In this document: positions 1 through 7,555 of the stretch, piece by piece
How the letters are laid out: each line of letters starts with the position of its first letter
Numbering within the stretch: position 1 is the first letter of the stretch
Assembly: GCA_900319595.1 (NCBI GenBank)
Contig: ONOZ01000103.1
Location: 1 to 14,500 of the forward strand
DNA: 14,500 bases
Source of the DNA: an uncultured Bacteroidales bacterium
Lineage (GTDB): Bacteria > Bacteroidota > Bacteroidia > Bacteroidales > P3
Direction of reading: 5' to 3'
Notes under the pieces: model-generated
The model's input: the letters and a program-made list of their open reading frames with translations, nothing else
Told to the model about the DNA's origin: nothing
Database searches by the model: none
Position numbers and translations under genes: made by a program

Positions 1-72
1 GCATTTAATGTTACTAATCACCGACAATAATTTAGTAATCACAAATATAAAAAAAACTATCTCCGTGATTAT

Positions 73-936
73 TTATCCTAAGTAAGATTTCAATATTTTA
101 CTACGTGAAGTGTGTTTCAACCTCTTGATTGCCTTTTCTTTTATTTGACGAACACGTTCCCTTGTTAAGTCAAACTTCTCTCCTATTTCGTCCAAAGTCA
201 TTGGTGTATAGCCATCTAAACCAAAAAACATCTTCAATATGTCCTGTTCTTTTTGTGTCAAAGTAGATATAGCACGGTTTATCTCTGTTTTTAAACTCTC
301 ATACATCAGTTCACTTTCGGGTGTAGTACCGTCATCTGATTTCATAAAGTCATACATCGTGTTTTCGCCGTCATTATCCACGGGTGCGTCCATAGAAGCA
401 TGCTTTCCTGCATTACGAAGACTCTCTCTAACCTCAAAATCTGACATATTCAACGATGCAGCAACCTCTTCGTGATTTGGAGTACGCTCAAATTCTTGCT
501 CCAAACGTGCAAACTCTTTGTTTATCTTATTTAACGACCCAATTTTATTTAATGGCAATCTGACAATACGACTTTGCTCGGCCAAGGCTTGCAATATGCT
601 TTGGCGAATCCACCAAACTGCATACGATATAAACTTAAATCCACGAGTTTCATCAAAACGTTGTGCCGCTTTTATTAAACCCACATTACCCTCGTTTATT
701 AAATCGGGCAAACTCATACCTTGATTTTGATATTGTTTAGCAACAGAAACGACAAATCTCAAATTTGCTTTTGTCAATTTGTCCAAAGCCCTTTGATCAC
801 CTTGCTTTATACGTTGTGCAAGTTGAACTTCTTCTTCTGGAGTTATCATTTCCAAACGCCCAATCTCTTGAAGGTATTTGTCTAACGATGTAATCTCACG
901 GTTAGTTAATTGTTTAGATATTTTTAATTGCCTCAT
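73..936 (-). CDS. rpoD: Primary (housekeeping) RNA polymerase sigma factor, sigma-70 family
   Basis: This is the sigma subunit that directs RNA polymerase to housekeeping promoters. All conserved regions except 1.1 are visible in the 287 residues. Region 1.2 is near residues 17-47 (DKYLQEIGRLEMITPEEE). Regions 2.1-2.4 are near 52-130, with NLRFVVSVAKQY, the DLINEGNVGLIKAAQRFD core-binding segment, and YAVWWIRQSILQAL for -10 recognition and melting. Region 3 is near 131-215. The region 4.2 helix-turn-helix is near 247-275 (TLDEIGEKFDLTRERVRQI). The lack of region 1.1 and the length near 290 residues fit the Bacteroidota primary sigma factor, which recognises TTTG/TAnnTTTG promoters such as those seen elsewhere in this window. 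The ATG at 934-936 is the only sensible start. No clear SD is present, and no convincing promoter was found in the 100 bases before nadD. Identification is firm; the symbol follows common usage. Confidence 0.96.
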   Translation of the reverse strand: MRQLKISKQLTNREITSLDKYLQEIGRLEMITPEEEVQLAQRIKQGDQRALDKLTKANLRFVVSVAKQYQNQGMSLPDLINEGNVGLIKAAQRFDETRGFKFISYAVWWIRQSILQALAEQSRIVRLPLNKIGSLNKINKEFARLEQEFERTPNHEEVAASLNMSDFEVRESLRNAGKHASMDAPVDNDGENTMYDFMKSDDGTTPESELMYESLKTEINRAISTLTQKEQDILKMFFGLDGYTPMTLDEIGEKFDLTRERVRQIKEKAIKRLKHTSRSKILKSYLG

Positions 937-1036
937 ATTATTTTACAAACATATTTTGTTTTTCTTAATTAATATCTACATTGCCTATTACGTAAAAATT
1001 ATAAATATGTTTCAATATTAACATAATTTTTTCAAA

Positions 1037-1645
1037 TTATTGCCTATACAAAGTATTTTTTTCTATTTCTTTTCTCACCTCTTCATTCACCAAATAACGA
1101 ATAGATTGCCCTTGCTTTATCAATTTACGAATATATGATGCAGATATTTCTACCATAGGTGAGTTAATTAAGTGTATGTTTTTGTGTTTATCAAACTTGC
1201 TTGACTTACAATTTGCACGGGGATATACATAAATATCAAAATTATTGATAATTTCCTCGTAATCTTTCCATTCATCAAAACGACACAAGTTATCCTGCCC
1301 CATTATCAACGAAAACTTAGTATTGATATTGTTTTTTTGCAAATACCTCAATGTATTAATAGTATACGAAGGCTTTTTCATTGTAAATTCGACGCTACTC
1401 GCAACAAAATTGTCGTTATCTTGGATAGCAAGTCTCACAAGATGCAAACGCATATTGTCTTCTAATAGTTCTGATTGTTTTTTCAAAGGATTTTGAGGGG
1501 ATACTATAAACAAAATCCTATCTATATCAGTATTTTGCAAAATATGTTCTGCTACAATCAAGTGTCCAATATGTATAGGATTGAAGCTACCAAAATATAG
1601 TCCTACATGTAACCCGTTATTTGTATTTTTGACTGAAAGATTCAT
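1037..1645 (-). CDS. nadD: Nicotinate-nucleotide adenylyltransferase
   Basis: NadD transfers AMP from ATP to nicotinate mononucleotide, giving deamido-NAD, in cytosolic NAD synthesis. The 202-residue protein is the usual size. It has the nucleotidyltransferase signature GSFNPIHIGH at residues 19-28, whose HxGH-type motif binds ATP phosphates, and the second ATP-binding motif ISASYIR at 167-173. The N-terminal dozen residues before the first beta strand (VGLYFGSF) are slightly longer than usual, but no better start exists. The gene lies 100 bases upstream of rpoD on the same strand, so read-through into rpoD is possible. A strong -7-like box lies 33 bases upstream of the start (1678-1685). Assignment is by motif and length and is secure. 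Confidence 0.94.
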   Translation of the reverse strand: MNLSVKNTNNGLHVGLYFGSFNPIHIGHLIVAEHILQNTDIDRILFIVSPQNPLKKQSELLEDNMRLHLVRLAIQDNDNFVASSVEFTMKKPSYTINTLRYLQKNNINTKFSLIMGQDNLCRFDEWKDYEEIINNFDIYVYPRANCKSSKFDKHKNIHLINSPMVEISASYIRKLIKQGQSIRYLVNEEVRKEIEKNTLYRQ

Positions 1646-1677
1646 ATCCTTAAAAAAATTTAATGCAAAACGGCTTG

Positions 1678-1685
1678 CAAAGTTA
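1678..1685 (-). promoter_or_regulatory. Probable nadD promoter, -7 box TAACTTTG
   Basis: The minus strand reads TAACTTTGCA here, an exact match to the Bacteroidota -7 consensus TAnnTTTG. It lies 33 bases upstream of the nadD ATG. No clear TTTG -33 element sits 19-21 bases further upstream, so the call rests on the -7 box and its position. Confidence 0.5.
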
Positions 1686-1770
1686 ATACATTTTTATCTT
1701 TATTATTGATAATGAATAGAATTTTTTTTCTAATAATATAGATAAGTGTAAGATATTTGAAGAAAATTTA

Positions 1771-1799
1771 TTGTTTTTCATATTTTTTTACTAACTTTG
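1771..1799 (+). promoter_or_regulatory. Probable promoter of the glycosyltransferase gene
   Basis: TAACTTTG at 1792-1799 matches the Bacteroidota -7 consensus TAnnTTTG. A TTG at 1771-1773 lies 18 bases upstream, close to the expected -33 position. The leader to the ATG at 1868 would be about 60 bases. The box opposes the nadD box about 110 bases away; both read TAACTTTGCA on their own strand. Confidence 0.55.
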
Positions 1800-1867
1800 C
1801 ACGTTAGAATTTAAAATGCAATAACTCAAATAGTTGATAAGTACATATTAACAAAATAATATAATAG

Positions 1868-2620
1868 ATGAAACAACCACTTGTATCCATAATAACCGTT
1901 TGCAAAAATGCCAAAGACTCAATAGAGGCTACAATAAACTCTATTCGTAGTCAGATTTATGAAAATATTGAATATATAATCATTGACGGAGATTCTACGG
2001 ACGGCACAAAAGAAATTATAGAGCAGAATAGAGATGCTGTAAATAAATTTATTTCTGAGCCTGACAATGGATTATACTACGCAATGAATAAAGGTTTGGA
2101 TATGGCAACGGGAGAATACGTCTGGTTCCTAAATGCAGGCGATAGAATTCCACATAGTAACACTCTACACAAAATAATGTCCTGTTCTTTCATATTTCAG
2201 GATATCTATTATGGACAGACAACTATTATTGATAAAAATGGTAGAACTTTAAAGAAAAGACGACTTAAACCTCCGCAACGATTAACTAGAAATTCTTTTA
2301 AATGGGGTATGTTAGTATGTCATCAAGCATTTATTGTCAAACGAAAACTTGTAAAACATTACGATACAAGATATAAGTTTAGTGCTGACTACGACTGGGT
2401 ACTAAGTGCGATTGAAAAAGCAGATCAAGAACTCATAAGACACTCTTCTCGTACTTATTGTAAGTTTTTGGACGGAGGTATCTCTGCGAAAAATATGACA
2501 CAATCCAACAAAGAAAGATACCATATTATGATAGAGCATTATGGATTCATACCAGCAACTTTTTATAATTGTTTAATGTTGTTCCGTTTTGCAAAATCGA
2601 AAATAATAGGTGAATTATAA
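1868..2620 (+). CDS. Family 2 glycosyltransferase (WcaE-like, GT-A fold)
   Basis: A cytosolic or membrane-associated enzyme that transfers a sugar from a nucleotide-sugar donor, probably to a lipid-linked glycan. The N-terminal GT-A core starts with VSIITVCKNAKDSIEATINSI. The donor-binding acidic residues follow in IIIDGDSTDGT (D40, D42). The segment YAMNKGLDMATGEYVWFLNAGD ends at D92, in the DxD-equivalent position. Further on, HQAFIVKRKL and FSADYDWVLS resemble the acceptor-side and catalytic-base segment of WcaE/WcaA-type transferases. At 250 residues it is the usual size for soluble single-domain members, and no transmembrane segment is evident. It stands alone rather than in a polysaccharide cluster, with its own promoter at 1771-1799. 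Donor and acceptor cannot be predicted from the sequence. Confidence 0.88.
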   Translation: MKQPLVSIITVCKNAKDSIEATINSIRSQIYENIEYIIIDGDSTDGTKEIIEQNRDAVNKFISEPDNGLYYAMNKGLDMATGEYVWFLNAGDRIPHSNTLHKIMSCSFIFQDIYYGQTTIIDKNGRTLKKRRLKPPQRLTRNSFKWGMLVCHQAFIVKRKLVKHYDTRYKFSADYDWVLSAIEKADQELIRHSSRTYCKFLDGGISAKNMTQSNKERYHIMIEHYGFIPATFYNCLMLFRFAKSKIIGEL

Positions 2621-2689
2621 TTTAAATAATTTGCATATAGGGAATCTCAATTATCTTTACAATCTCCAAACATCAAAAGAAATATACAA

Positions 2690-3355
2690 ATGGCAAAACA
2701 TAAATTAGCACGATTTGCGGAAAATTTGACTTTTAATAATCTCTTTCAGGTTGGATTTGATGAAATTAAAGACAAAGACTTCTTTTTGAAAGGCAAATGG
2801 AGAGAAGAATATTTTAAAAATACGAATCCTATTGTCTTAGAGTTAGGTTGTGGAAAAGGCGACTATACTGTTGGACTTGCAAAGATGAATAAAAATACAA
2901 ACTATATTGGTATAGACATTAAAGGGGCAAGATTGTGGCGTGGTTGTAAGACAGCCTTTGAGGAAAATATGGCAAATGTGGCTTTTTTACGAACCCATAT
3001 ACAGATGTTGGAAAATTTTTTTGCAAAAGATGAAATTGATGAGATTTGGATTACGTTTCCTGACCCTCAACCTAAAAATGAAAACCGCCGATTGACTTGT
3101 CCAAGGTTTTTAGACAGATATGCAAAAGTTTTAAAACCTGAAGGAATACTGCATTTGAAGACAGACAGCAAAGAATTGTTTGAATATACAAACGAAATTT
3201 TACAACAAAACGACTGTGGCACAATATTTGCAAGTAGTAATTTATACAAAAGCGACTATGTAGGTGATGCCAAAAGTATTCAAACATTTTACGAAAATAT
3301 GTTTCTAAATGAGGGTAAAGAAATAACATATATAAAATTTAATTTGAAAAAATAA
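2690..3355 (+). CDS. trmB: tRNA (guanine-N7-)-methyltransferase
   Basis: TrmB methylates N7 of guanosine 46 in the tRNA variable loop, using S-adenosylmethionine. The 221-residue protein has the Rossmann SAM-binding motif ELGCGKGDY at 51-59 and the ribose-binding acidic loop GIDIKGARLW at 74-83. The family signature is TFPDPQPK at 122-129, followed by RRLT. A late segment, TFYENMFLNEGKEITYIKF, matches the usual TrmB C-terminus. The signature has Gln where many TrmB proteins have Trp (PDPWPK). The gene follows the glycosyltransferase by about 70 bases and precedes the TPR gene by 31, so co-transcription is plausible. A weak promoter candidate lies upstream: TTTG at 2630-2633, 18 bases, then TATCTTTA. 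Confidence 0.93.
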   Translation: MAKHKLARFAENLTFNNLFQVGFDEIKDKDFFLKGKWREEYFKNTNPIVLELGCGKGDYTVGLAKMNKNTNYIGIDIKGARLWRGCKTAFEENMANVAFLRTHIQMLENFFAKDEIDEIWITFPDPQPKNENRRLTCPRFLDRYAKVLKPEGILHLKTDSKELFEYTNEILQQNDCGTIFASSNLYKSDYVGDAKSIQTFYENMFLNEGKEITYIKFNLKK

Positions 3356-3386
3356 AATAATAGATAACTAAAAAACATAAGTAACA

Positions 3387-4400
3387 ATGAAAAAGACATT
3401 TTTAACGCTAAGTTTGATTCTTTCATCTTTAGTGATGTTTGCACAAAGTGAAGGTGAGATTCTTAATAAGTGGATTGACACTTACAATGAATTGAGTACT
3501 TCAAAAAATTACGACGCAATGATAAGCAATTTTGATGCTTGTCGCTCTGAACTTCCTAATTGGGATTACGCTTTTTATTATAAAGGGCTTGCCGAATATA
3601 ACAAACAGGACTATGCTTCTGCTGTTAAAGATTTGACAACCTTTACCCAAAAAAACGATTCCATTGCCGCTGCATTTATGATGATTGCACAATGTTTTAA
3701 TGCTTTGTCGCAACCTCAAGATGCATTAACCTACTTGAATACCTACTTACAAAAAGAACCTAATGACAAAGCAGCTTATTTGGAAATGGCAAATTCGCAC
3801 CGTGCATTGAACCAATATGATGCTTATATTGAAGATTTAAACAAAGTTATCTCTTTGGATGCTCAAAATGAAGGTGCTTACAAGAACCTTGCAACCGCTT
3901 ACGCTATGCAGAAGAATTATACAGAAGCCGTTACGAGTTTAAGTAAAGTAATTGAGTTAGACGGTAACAATGCAGATCTTTATTATACACGTGCGACTTA
4001 TAAACTTTCTTCTAAAGATGCTGAACTGATTAAAACTGCTTTGGAAGATTTGAATAAAGCGGAAGAATTGGGTAAAAATGATGTAAAATTCTATAATACA
4101 AAGTATAAGTGCTGTGCTATGTTGAAAGATAATGCCTGTGCAATAGAATCTTGCAACAAAATATTAGAGATTAATCCAGAGGATCTAGGAACATTATACA
4201 ATCGTGCCAATACGTATTATAAGGAAAAGAAATATAAAGAAACTATTGCCGACACAGACAAAATTGTAAACACGGCTGATATAGATGATAAATCAAAATT
4301 GAATGCTTTGAAATTACGCTACATGAGTAAAAAAGCCTTGAAAGATGTTGAAGGCTCAAATGCAGACTTGGAATTGATAAACAAAATGAGCGGCAAGTAA
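3387..4400 (+). CDS. Exported tetratricopeptide-repeat protein
   Basis: A secreted or periplasmic helical scaffold protein, probably mediating protein-protein contacts; its partner is unknown. It begins with a clear signal peptide (MKKTFLTLSLILSSLVMFAQ; Lys-rich start, hydrophobic core, cleavage probably near residue 20). The remaining roughly 315 residues are consecutive TPR-type helix pairs, for example around 66-90 (YKGLAEYNKQDYASAVKDL), 94-126, 128-156, 163-192, 197-226, 234-262 and 269-290. Typical TPR positions (A/G-x-x-Y, A-x-x-x, P at the unit end) recur. Cys residues cluster at 242, 243, 251 and 256, with others at 52 and 103, which might form disulfides after export. It lies 31 bases after trmB and ends before a strong hairpin at 4436-4478. 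Function is not predictable beyond the fold. Confidence 0.85.
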   Translation: MKKTFLTLSLILSSLVMFAQSEGEILNKWIDTYNELSTSKNYDAMISNFDACRSELPNWDYAFYYKGLAEYNKQDYASAVKDLTTFTQKNDSIAAAFMMIAQCFNALSQPQDALTYLNTYLQKEPNDKAAYLEMANSHRALNQYDAYIEDLNKVISLDAQNEGAYKNLATAYAMQKNYTEAVTSLSKVIELDGNNADLYYTRATYKLSSKDAELIKTALEDLNKAEELGKNDVKFYNTKYKCCAMLKDNACAIESCNKILEINPEDLGTLYNRANTYYKEKKYKETIADTDKIVNTADIDDKSKLNALKLRYMSKKALKDVEGSNADLELINKMSGK

Positions 4401-4435
4401 TAATGCATTGGTAATAAGTCATTCATATAGTAAAT

Positions 4436-4478
4436 AATAATAGGTTGGCACAAAACTTACAAGTACCAACCTATTATT
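4436..4478. terminator. Bidirectional intrinsic terminator between convergent genes
   Basis: The arms AATAATAGGTTGG (4436-4448) and CCAACCTATTATT (4466-4478) form a perfect 13-bp inverted repeat with a 17-base loop. T-rich sequence follows the stem on the plus strand (TTATTGTTTTATAA), and a weaker A/T-rich run follows on the minus strand. It lies 35 bases after the TPR gene stop and 16 bases beyond the stop of the opposing kinase gene, so it probably ends both transcripts. Confidence 0.8.
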
Positions 4479-4494
4479 GTTTTATAATGCAAAC

Positions 4495-5358
4495 TTATTT
4501 AGTCAAATGATATTCTATAAGTGCATCCATAGGTGCTTTGATTACCTTATTGACAGGCATATTATACCTTTTAGCCACATCTTTGAATACCTCTTGAGCA
4601 TGAAACCCCACACTACCAACAACATTTATGGGTTCCTTATTGTAATCTGTATATTGAGTAACCTGCATTTTGAAAAAATTATCGAAAGCCTCCTCTATAA
4701 GTGAATAACAATAAGGGTGAGTTTGGCGAGATATAGCAAACTTGGCAAAAGATGCCAAATAATAATTCGGAACTTCGCCTTGATACAAACGATTTAAGAA
4801 ATCAGCCTCTTCTCCTGGATTTTCTTTCCTAAATTCTTCGTGAAGGTCTTTCGGAAATTGCCCGCGTAGATAATTTCTCAAGACAAGTTTGCCAATATTT
4901 GTCCCAGCACCTTCATCACACAAGACATAACCTAAAGATGGCAAGTTTTCAGTAATTTTTTTTCCATCATAAAGGCAAGAATTAGAGCCTGTGCCCAAAA
5001 TAGCAGCCACGCCACTTTTATGACCACAAGTAGCACGTGCCGCACCTAACAAGTCATCTTCAATATGTATGGGAGTCCCTGGTAAATATTGCTTGAAAGC
5101 ATCTTGCATTTCCTTCTTCTTTTGAGGTGTTGAGCAACCGCTACCGTAGAAATACATTTCCTTGATAGGTTTTACCTCATTATTTGCATACATCTTCGGA
5201 AGATTAGGTATAACTTGCTCTTTAATTTCTTTATGTAGGTTTTCTATTGTAATGTTATAAGGATTCATTCCCATAGATTGAAACCTTGTCTGCTCATATT
5301 GACTATCTATGTAACACCAATCAACTTTCGTTGAACCACTATCCGCTAATAATAACAT
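4495..5358 (-). CDS. BadF/BadG-type ATPase, probable N-acetylglucosamine kinase-like sugar kinase
   Basis: An ASKHA-fold kinase likely to phosphorylate an amino sugar. I take the ATG at 5356-5358, giving 287 residues that begin MLLLADSGSTKVDW. The frame stays open upstream to 5385, but the extra residues (MFIFIVINI) lie before the first beta strand and look untranslated. The phosphate-1 loop DSGSTK is at residues 6-11, EDDLLGAARA near 100-109, the phosphate-2/adenosine segment ILGTGSNSCLYDGK at 120-133, GYVLCDEGAGTNIGK at 143-157, and VVGSVGFHA at 246-254. These match the BadF/BadG/BcrA/BcrD ATPase family, whose non-anaerobic members include GlcNAc and MurNAc kinases. The benzoyl-CoA reductase role is unlikely because no partner subunits are nearby. 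It lies downstream of the PLP enzyme, separated by a terminator. Substrate is inferred only. Confidence 0.82.
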   Translation of the reverse strand: MLLLADSGSTKVDWCYIDSQYEQTRFQSMGMNPYNITIENLHKEIKEQVIPNLPKMYANNEVKPIKEMYFYGSGCSTPQKKKEMQDAFKQYLPGTPIHIEDDLLGAARATCGHKSGVAAILGTGSNSCLYDGKKITENLPSLGYVLCDEGAGTNIGKLVLRNYLRGQFPKDLHEEFRKENPGEEADFLNRLYQGEVPNYYLASFAKFAISRQTHPYCYSLIEEAFDNFFKMQVTQYTDYNKEPINVVGSVGFHAQEVFKDVAKRYNMPVNKVIKAPMDALIEYHLTK

Positions 5359-5388
5359 AATATTAATAACTATGAAAATAAACAAGAA

Positions 5389-5438
5389 AGACGAATGCAG
5401 AATGACAGGCTTGATAACATATCATCTCGCATTCATCT
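5389..5438 (-). terminator. Intrinsic terminator downstream of the PLP lyase gene
   Basis: Read on the minus strand, AGATGAATGC (5438-5429) pairs with GCATTCGTCT (5398-5389). This makes ten pairs in RNA with one U-G wobble; a 3x3 internal loop and four more pairs extend the stem inward. The sequence that follows on this strand is T-rich (TTCTTGTTTATTTTC). It begins 16 bases after the lyase stop and would separate that gene from the downstream kinase. Confidence 0.6.
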
Positions 5439-5453
5439 AACACATTTTTGTTT

Positions 5454-6665
5454 TTATTTAATAAAGCCTAATTCTCTTAGAGCCTCTTCTATCTTTTGGA
5501 ATGTCATCTCCATATCGTTATCCAAACCTACAGAATAACGTACCAAGCCTTCGCTCATTCCCATTTTCTTTTGCACGTCCTCTGGTACTTCACTAGACGT
5601 TGATTTACCTGAACATGAGAACAACGTACGAAAATAGCCCAATGAAACAGCCAGATAACCAACACCTTTCTGTTGCATTTTCTCCATGAAAGCATTTGCC
5701 CTATCTGCAGTCTCTAAATCAATTGCTATCATTCCTCCGTAACCAAACTGCTCATTGAATTGCTCTTTCATCAATTTATGGTCAATATGTTCTTCCAGTC
5801 CTGGGTAATTTGCTTTGATCCCTATTGAATTGAATCGTTTAGCAAGATACATTGCGTTCTCAGAATGTTTTTTCATTCTAATATGCAGGTCATACAAATT
5901 CTTCAATATAGAAGTAGAACGGAAAGAATCTAAAACAGGCCCAAGCAACATTGCAGTCCCATTATTAACATCAATCAAATTGTTGACGAACTGAGCATCT
6001 GCACAAATAGCACCTGCTACGCAGTCATTCTTTCCATTAACGTATTTAGTCATTGAATAAACTACAATATGGGCTCCTAATTTGTATGGAGAGAATATCA
6101 TAGGCGTAAAAGTGTTATCAACAACCAATTTTGCTCCTGCGTTGTCTGCTATTTTTCTTAACTCACCTATATCAGATATTCTAAGCAAAGGATTGGACAT
6201 TGTCTCCGTATAAATTACTTTTGTGTTAGGTTTGCAAGCCGCCTTTACCTCTTCAAGATTTGTAGTATCAACAAAAGTAACCTCCACTCCGTATTTAACA
6301 ATGTAATTCTTTAAAAAGGCGAACGTGCCACCATAAACAGTTTGAGATGCAATGATATGGTCCCCAGCTTTTGCCAATTCCATAAGTGTACATGTGATAG
6401 CAGCCATACCAGAACCAGTACACCAAGCGGCCTCTGTACCTTCCATTGCAGCCAATGCCTTACACAACGCCATATTGCTCGGATTCCAATGGCGCGAATA
6501 AAGAAAATAGCCTTCCGTTTCGCCATGAAAAGTATCAGTCATTAGCTCACCCTTTGGAAAACAAAATGTTGCTGAATCGTTTATGTTGGGATTGACCCCC
6601 TTTTCAGATGATATTTCCTGCACGCTATTAATAGCCATTGCAGGGTCAAATTTTTCTCTTGCCAT
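5454..6665 (-). CDS. Cys/Met-metabolism PLP-dependent enzyme (methionine gamma-lyase-like)
   Basis: A pyridoxal-phosphate enzyme of the cystathionine gamma-synthase/lyase superfamily, 403 residues, the usual size. Visible PLP-site elements are YSRHWNPS (Y56 and R58, phosphate contacts from the partner subunit), the phosphate loop TGSGMAAI at 83-90, Y111 (ring stacking) in TVYGGTFAF, D183 in VVDNTFTP (pyridine nitrogen), the Schiff-base K207 in YSMTKYVNG, and R376 in VRYSVGLDN (substrate carboxylate). In Pseudomonas methionine gamma-lyase the residue two after the stacking Tyr is a Cys tied to methionine elimination; here it is Gly113, so gamma-lyase specificity is not assured. The segment after the catalytic Lys reads GKND where many relatives have GHSD. 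Cystathionine lyase or O-acetylhomoserine sulfhydrylase activity is the alternative. It starts 21 bases after fabG, so the two are probably co-transcribed. Confidence 0.85.
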   Translation of the reverse strand: MAREKFDPAMAINSVQEISSEKGVNPNINDSATFCFPKGELMTDTFHGETEGYFLYSRHWNPSNMALCKALAAMEGTEAAWCTGSGMAAITCTLMELAKAGDHIIASQTVYGGTFAFLKNYIVKYGVEVTFVDTTNLEEVKAACKPNTKVIYTETMSNPLLRISDIGELRKIADNAGAKLVVDNTFTPMIFSPYKLGAHIVVYSMTKYVNGKNDCVAGAICADAQFVNNLIDVNNGTAMLLGPVLDSFRSTSILKNLYDLHIRMKKHSENAMYLAKRFNSIGIKANYPGLEEHIDHKLMKEQFNEQFGYGGMIAIDLETADRANAFMEKMQQKGVGYLAVSLGYFRTLFSCSGKSTSSEVPEDVQKKMGMSEGLVRYSVGLDNDMEMTFQKIEEALRELGFIK

Positions 6666-6686
6666 TTTATATAATTTTATTTTTCA

Positions 6687-7433
6687 TTAACAATTCATTG
6701 CTCCACAAACATGAATTACCTGTCCGCTTACATATGAAGATAAATCACTGCCTAAGAAAACTGCAACCTTTGCAACTTCTTCTGGCTGACCTCCGCGTTT
6801 CATTGGAATAGTTGCTTCCCATGCTTTACGTGCATCTTCTGGTATTTGAGCAGTCATATCAGTTATAATAAAGCCTGGTGCAATAGCATTGGAACGAATA
6901 TTCCTTGAACCCAATTCTTTTGCAATGGATTTAGTAAAACCTATAATTCCCGCCTTAGAGGCAGAATAATTTGATTGCCCTGCATTACCAGATACTCCCA
7001 CAACAGAAGACATATTGATAATTGAACCAGATTTTTGTTTTAACATATACTTCTGAACAGCATGAGTCAGATTGAAAACACTCTTTAGATTGACTGCTAT
7101 TACAGCATCCCAATCTTTTTCTGCCATACGCATAAGTAAATTATCTTTCGTAATCCCGGCATTATTGACCAATATATCTACTCTGCCAAATTCTTTTACA
7201 ATTTCATCAACAACTCTTTCGCTGTCCTCAAAAGATGCCGCGTTAGAAGCGTAACCAATTGCTTTTACTCCTAATTCGCACAACTCTTTTTCAGTTTGAC
7301 ACATCACCTCGTCTCTATTCAAATCGGTGAAAGCAACTTGACATCCCTCTTGTGCGTAAAGCATTGCTATTGCCTTACCTATTCCTTTTGATGCACCTGT
7401 AATAAGTGCTACTTTATTTTCTAATAATTTCAT
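6687..7433 (-). CDS. fabG: 3-oxoacyl-[acyl-carrier-protein] reductase, SDR family
   Basis: FabG reduces 3-oxoacyl-ACP to 3-hydroxyacyl-ACP with NADPH in the fatty acid elongation cycle. The 248 residues are the typical length. The Rossmann glycine motif TGASKGIG is at 12-19, NNAG at 90-93, and the active-site residues are N115 (VNLKSV), S143 (IINMSSVVG), Y156 and K160 (NYSASKAG). The Ser-Tyr spacing of 13 equals that of E. coli FabG. PGFIITDM near 186-193 and the end GQVIHVCGAMNC also fit. General SDR enzymes look similar, but the close match through the catalytic and C-terminal segments favours FabG. It is followed at 21 bases by the PLP enzyme. The gap to tsaB upstream carries an unusual tandem repeat, and no separate promoter box was seen there. 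Confidence 0.9.
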   Translation of the reverse strand: MKLLENKVALITGASKGIGKAIAMLYAQEGCQVAFTDLNRDEVMCQTEKELCELGVKAIGYASNAASFEDSERVVDEIVKEFGRVDILVNNAGITKDNLLMRMAEKDWDAVIAVNLKSVFNLTHAVQKYMLKQKSGSIINMSSVVGVSGNAGQSNYSASKAGIIGFTKSIAKELGSRNIRSNAIAPGFIITDMTAQIPEDARKAWEATIPMKRGGQPEEVAKVAVFLGSDLSSYVSGQVIHVCGAMNC

Positions 7434-7471
7434 TTTGCTATTATTTTATATTAATAAATCCTGTTTGTATC

Positions 7472-7531
7472 TTATTTTTTTAATCACTCATATTATTTTA
7501 TTTATCACGCTCATTATTTTATTTATCACGC
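7472..7531 (-). repeat. 21-bp tandem repeat in the fabG leader
   Basis: Two perfect 19-base copies (plus strand ATTATTTTATTTATCACGC) start at 7492 and 7513, a period of 21. A third, degenerate copy lies beside them near 7472-7490 (TTATTTTTTTAATCACTCA). On the minus strand the repeat opens a 22-codon frame, 7556 down to 7488, whose ATG overlaps the tsaB stop as TAATG. In that frame the repeat gives the heptads CVINKIM and SVINKII. It may be a leader peptide, a regulatory repeat or a neutral duplication; nothing in the sequence decides between these. Confidence 0.7.
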
Positions 7532-7555
7532 ATTTTAATTTTTTCTTTATTCTCA

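Noticed and set aside
11..71. Possible terminator after rpoD (TAATCAC copies at 15-21 and 36-42, GTGATTA at 65-71)
   Set aside because: The only T-run of the rpoD transcript lies inside the loop and not after the stem, so it is not a standard intrinsic terminator.
946..953. TATGTTTG on the minus strand as an rpoD promoter box
   Set aside because: It matches TAnnTTTG but would leave a leader of only a few bases and has no -33 element, so it is probably chance.
5359..5385. Upstream extension of the sugar kinase (MFIFIVINI)
   Set aside because: These residues precede the first beta strand and would displace the DSGSTK loop. The ATG at 5356-5358 gives the family-typical N-terminus.
6311..6545. 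Two overlapping frames of about 70 codons, one on each strand, inside the PLP enzyme gene
   Set aside because: Both lie in other frames of a gene with intact PLP motifs and have no recognisable domains.
7492..7531. CRISPR-like repeat
   Set aside because: Only two or three abutting copies exist, with no spacers and no cas genes, so it is a simple tandem repeat.
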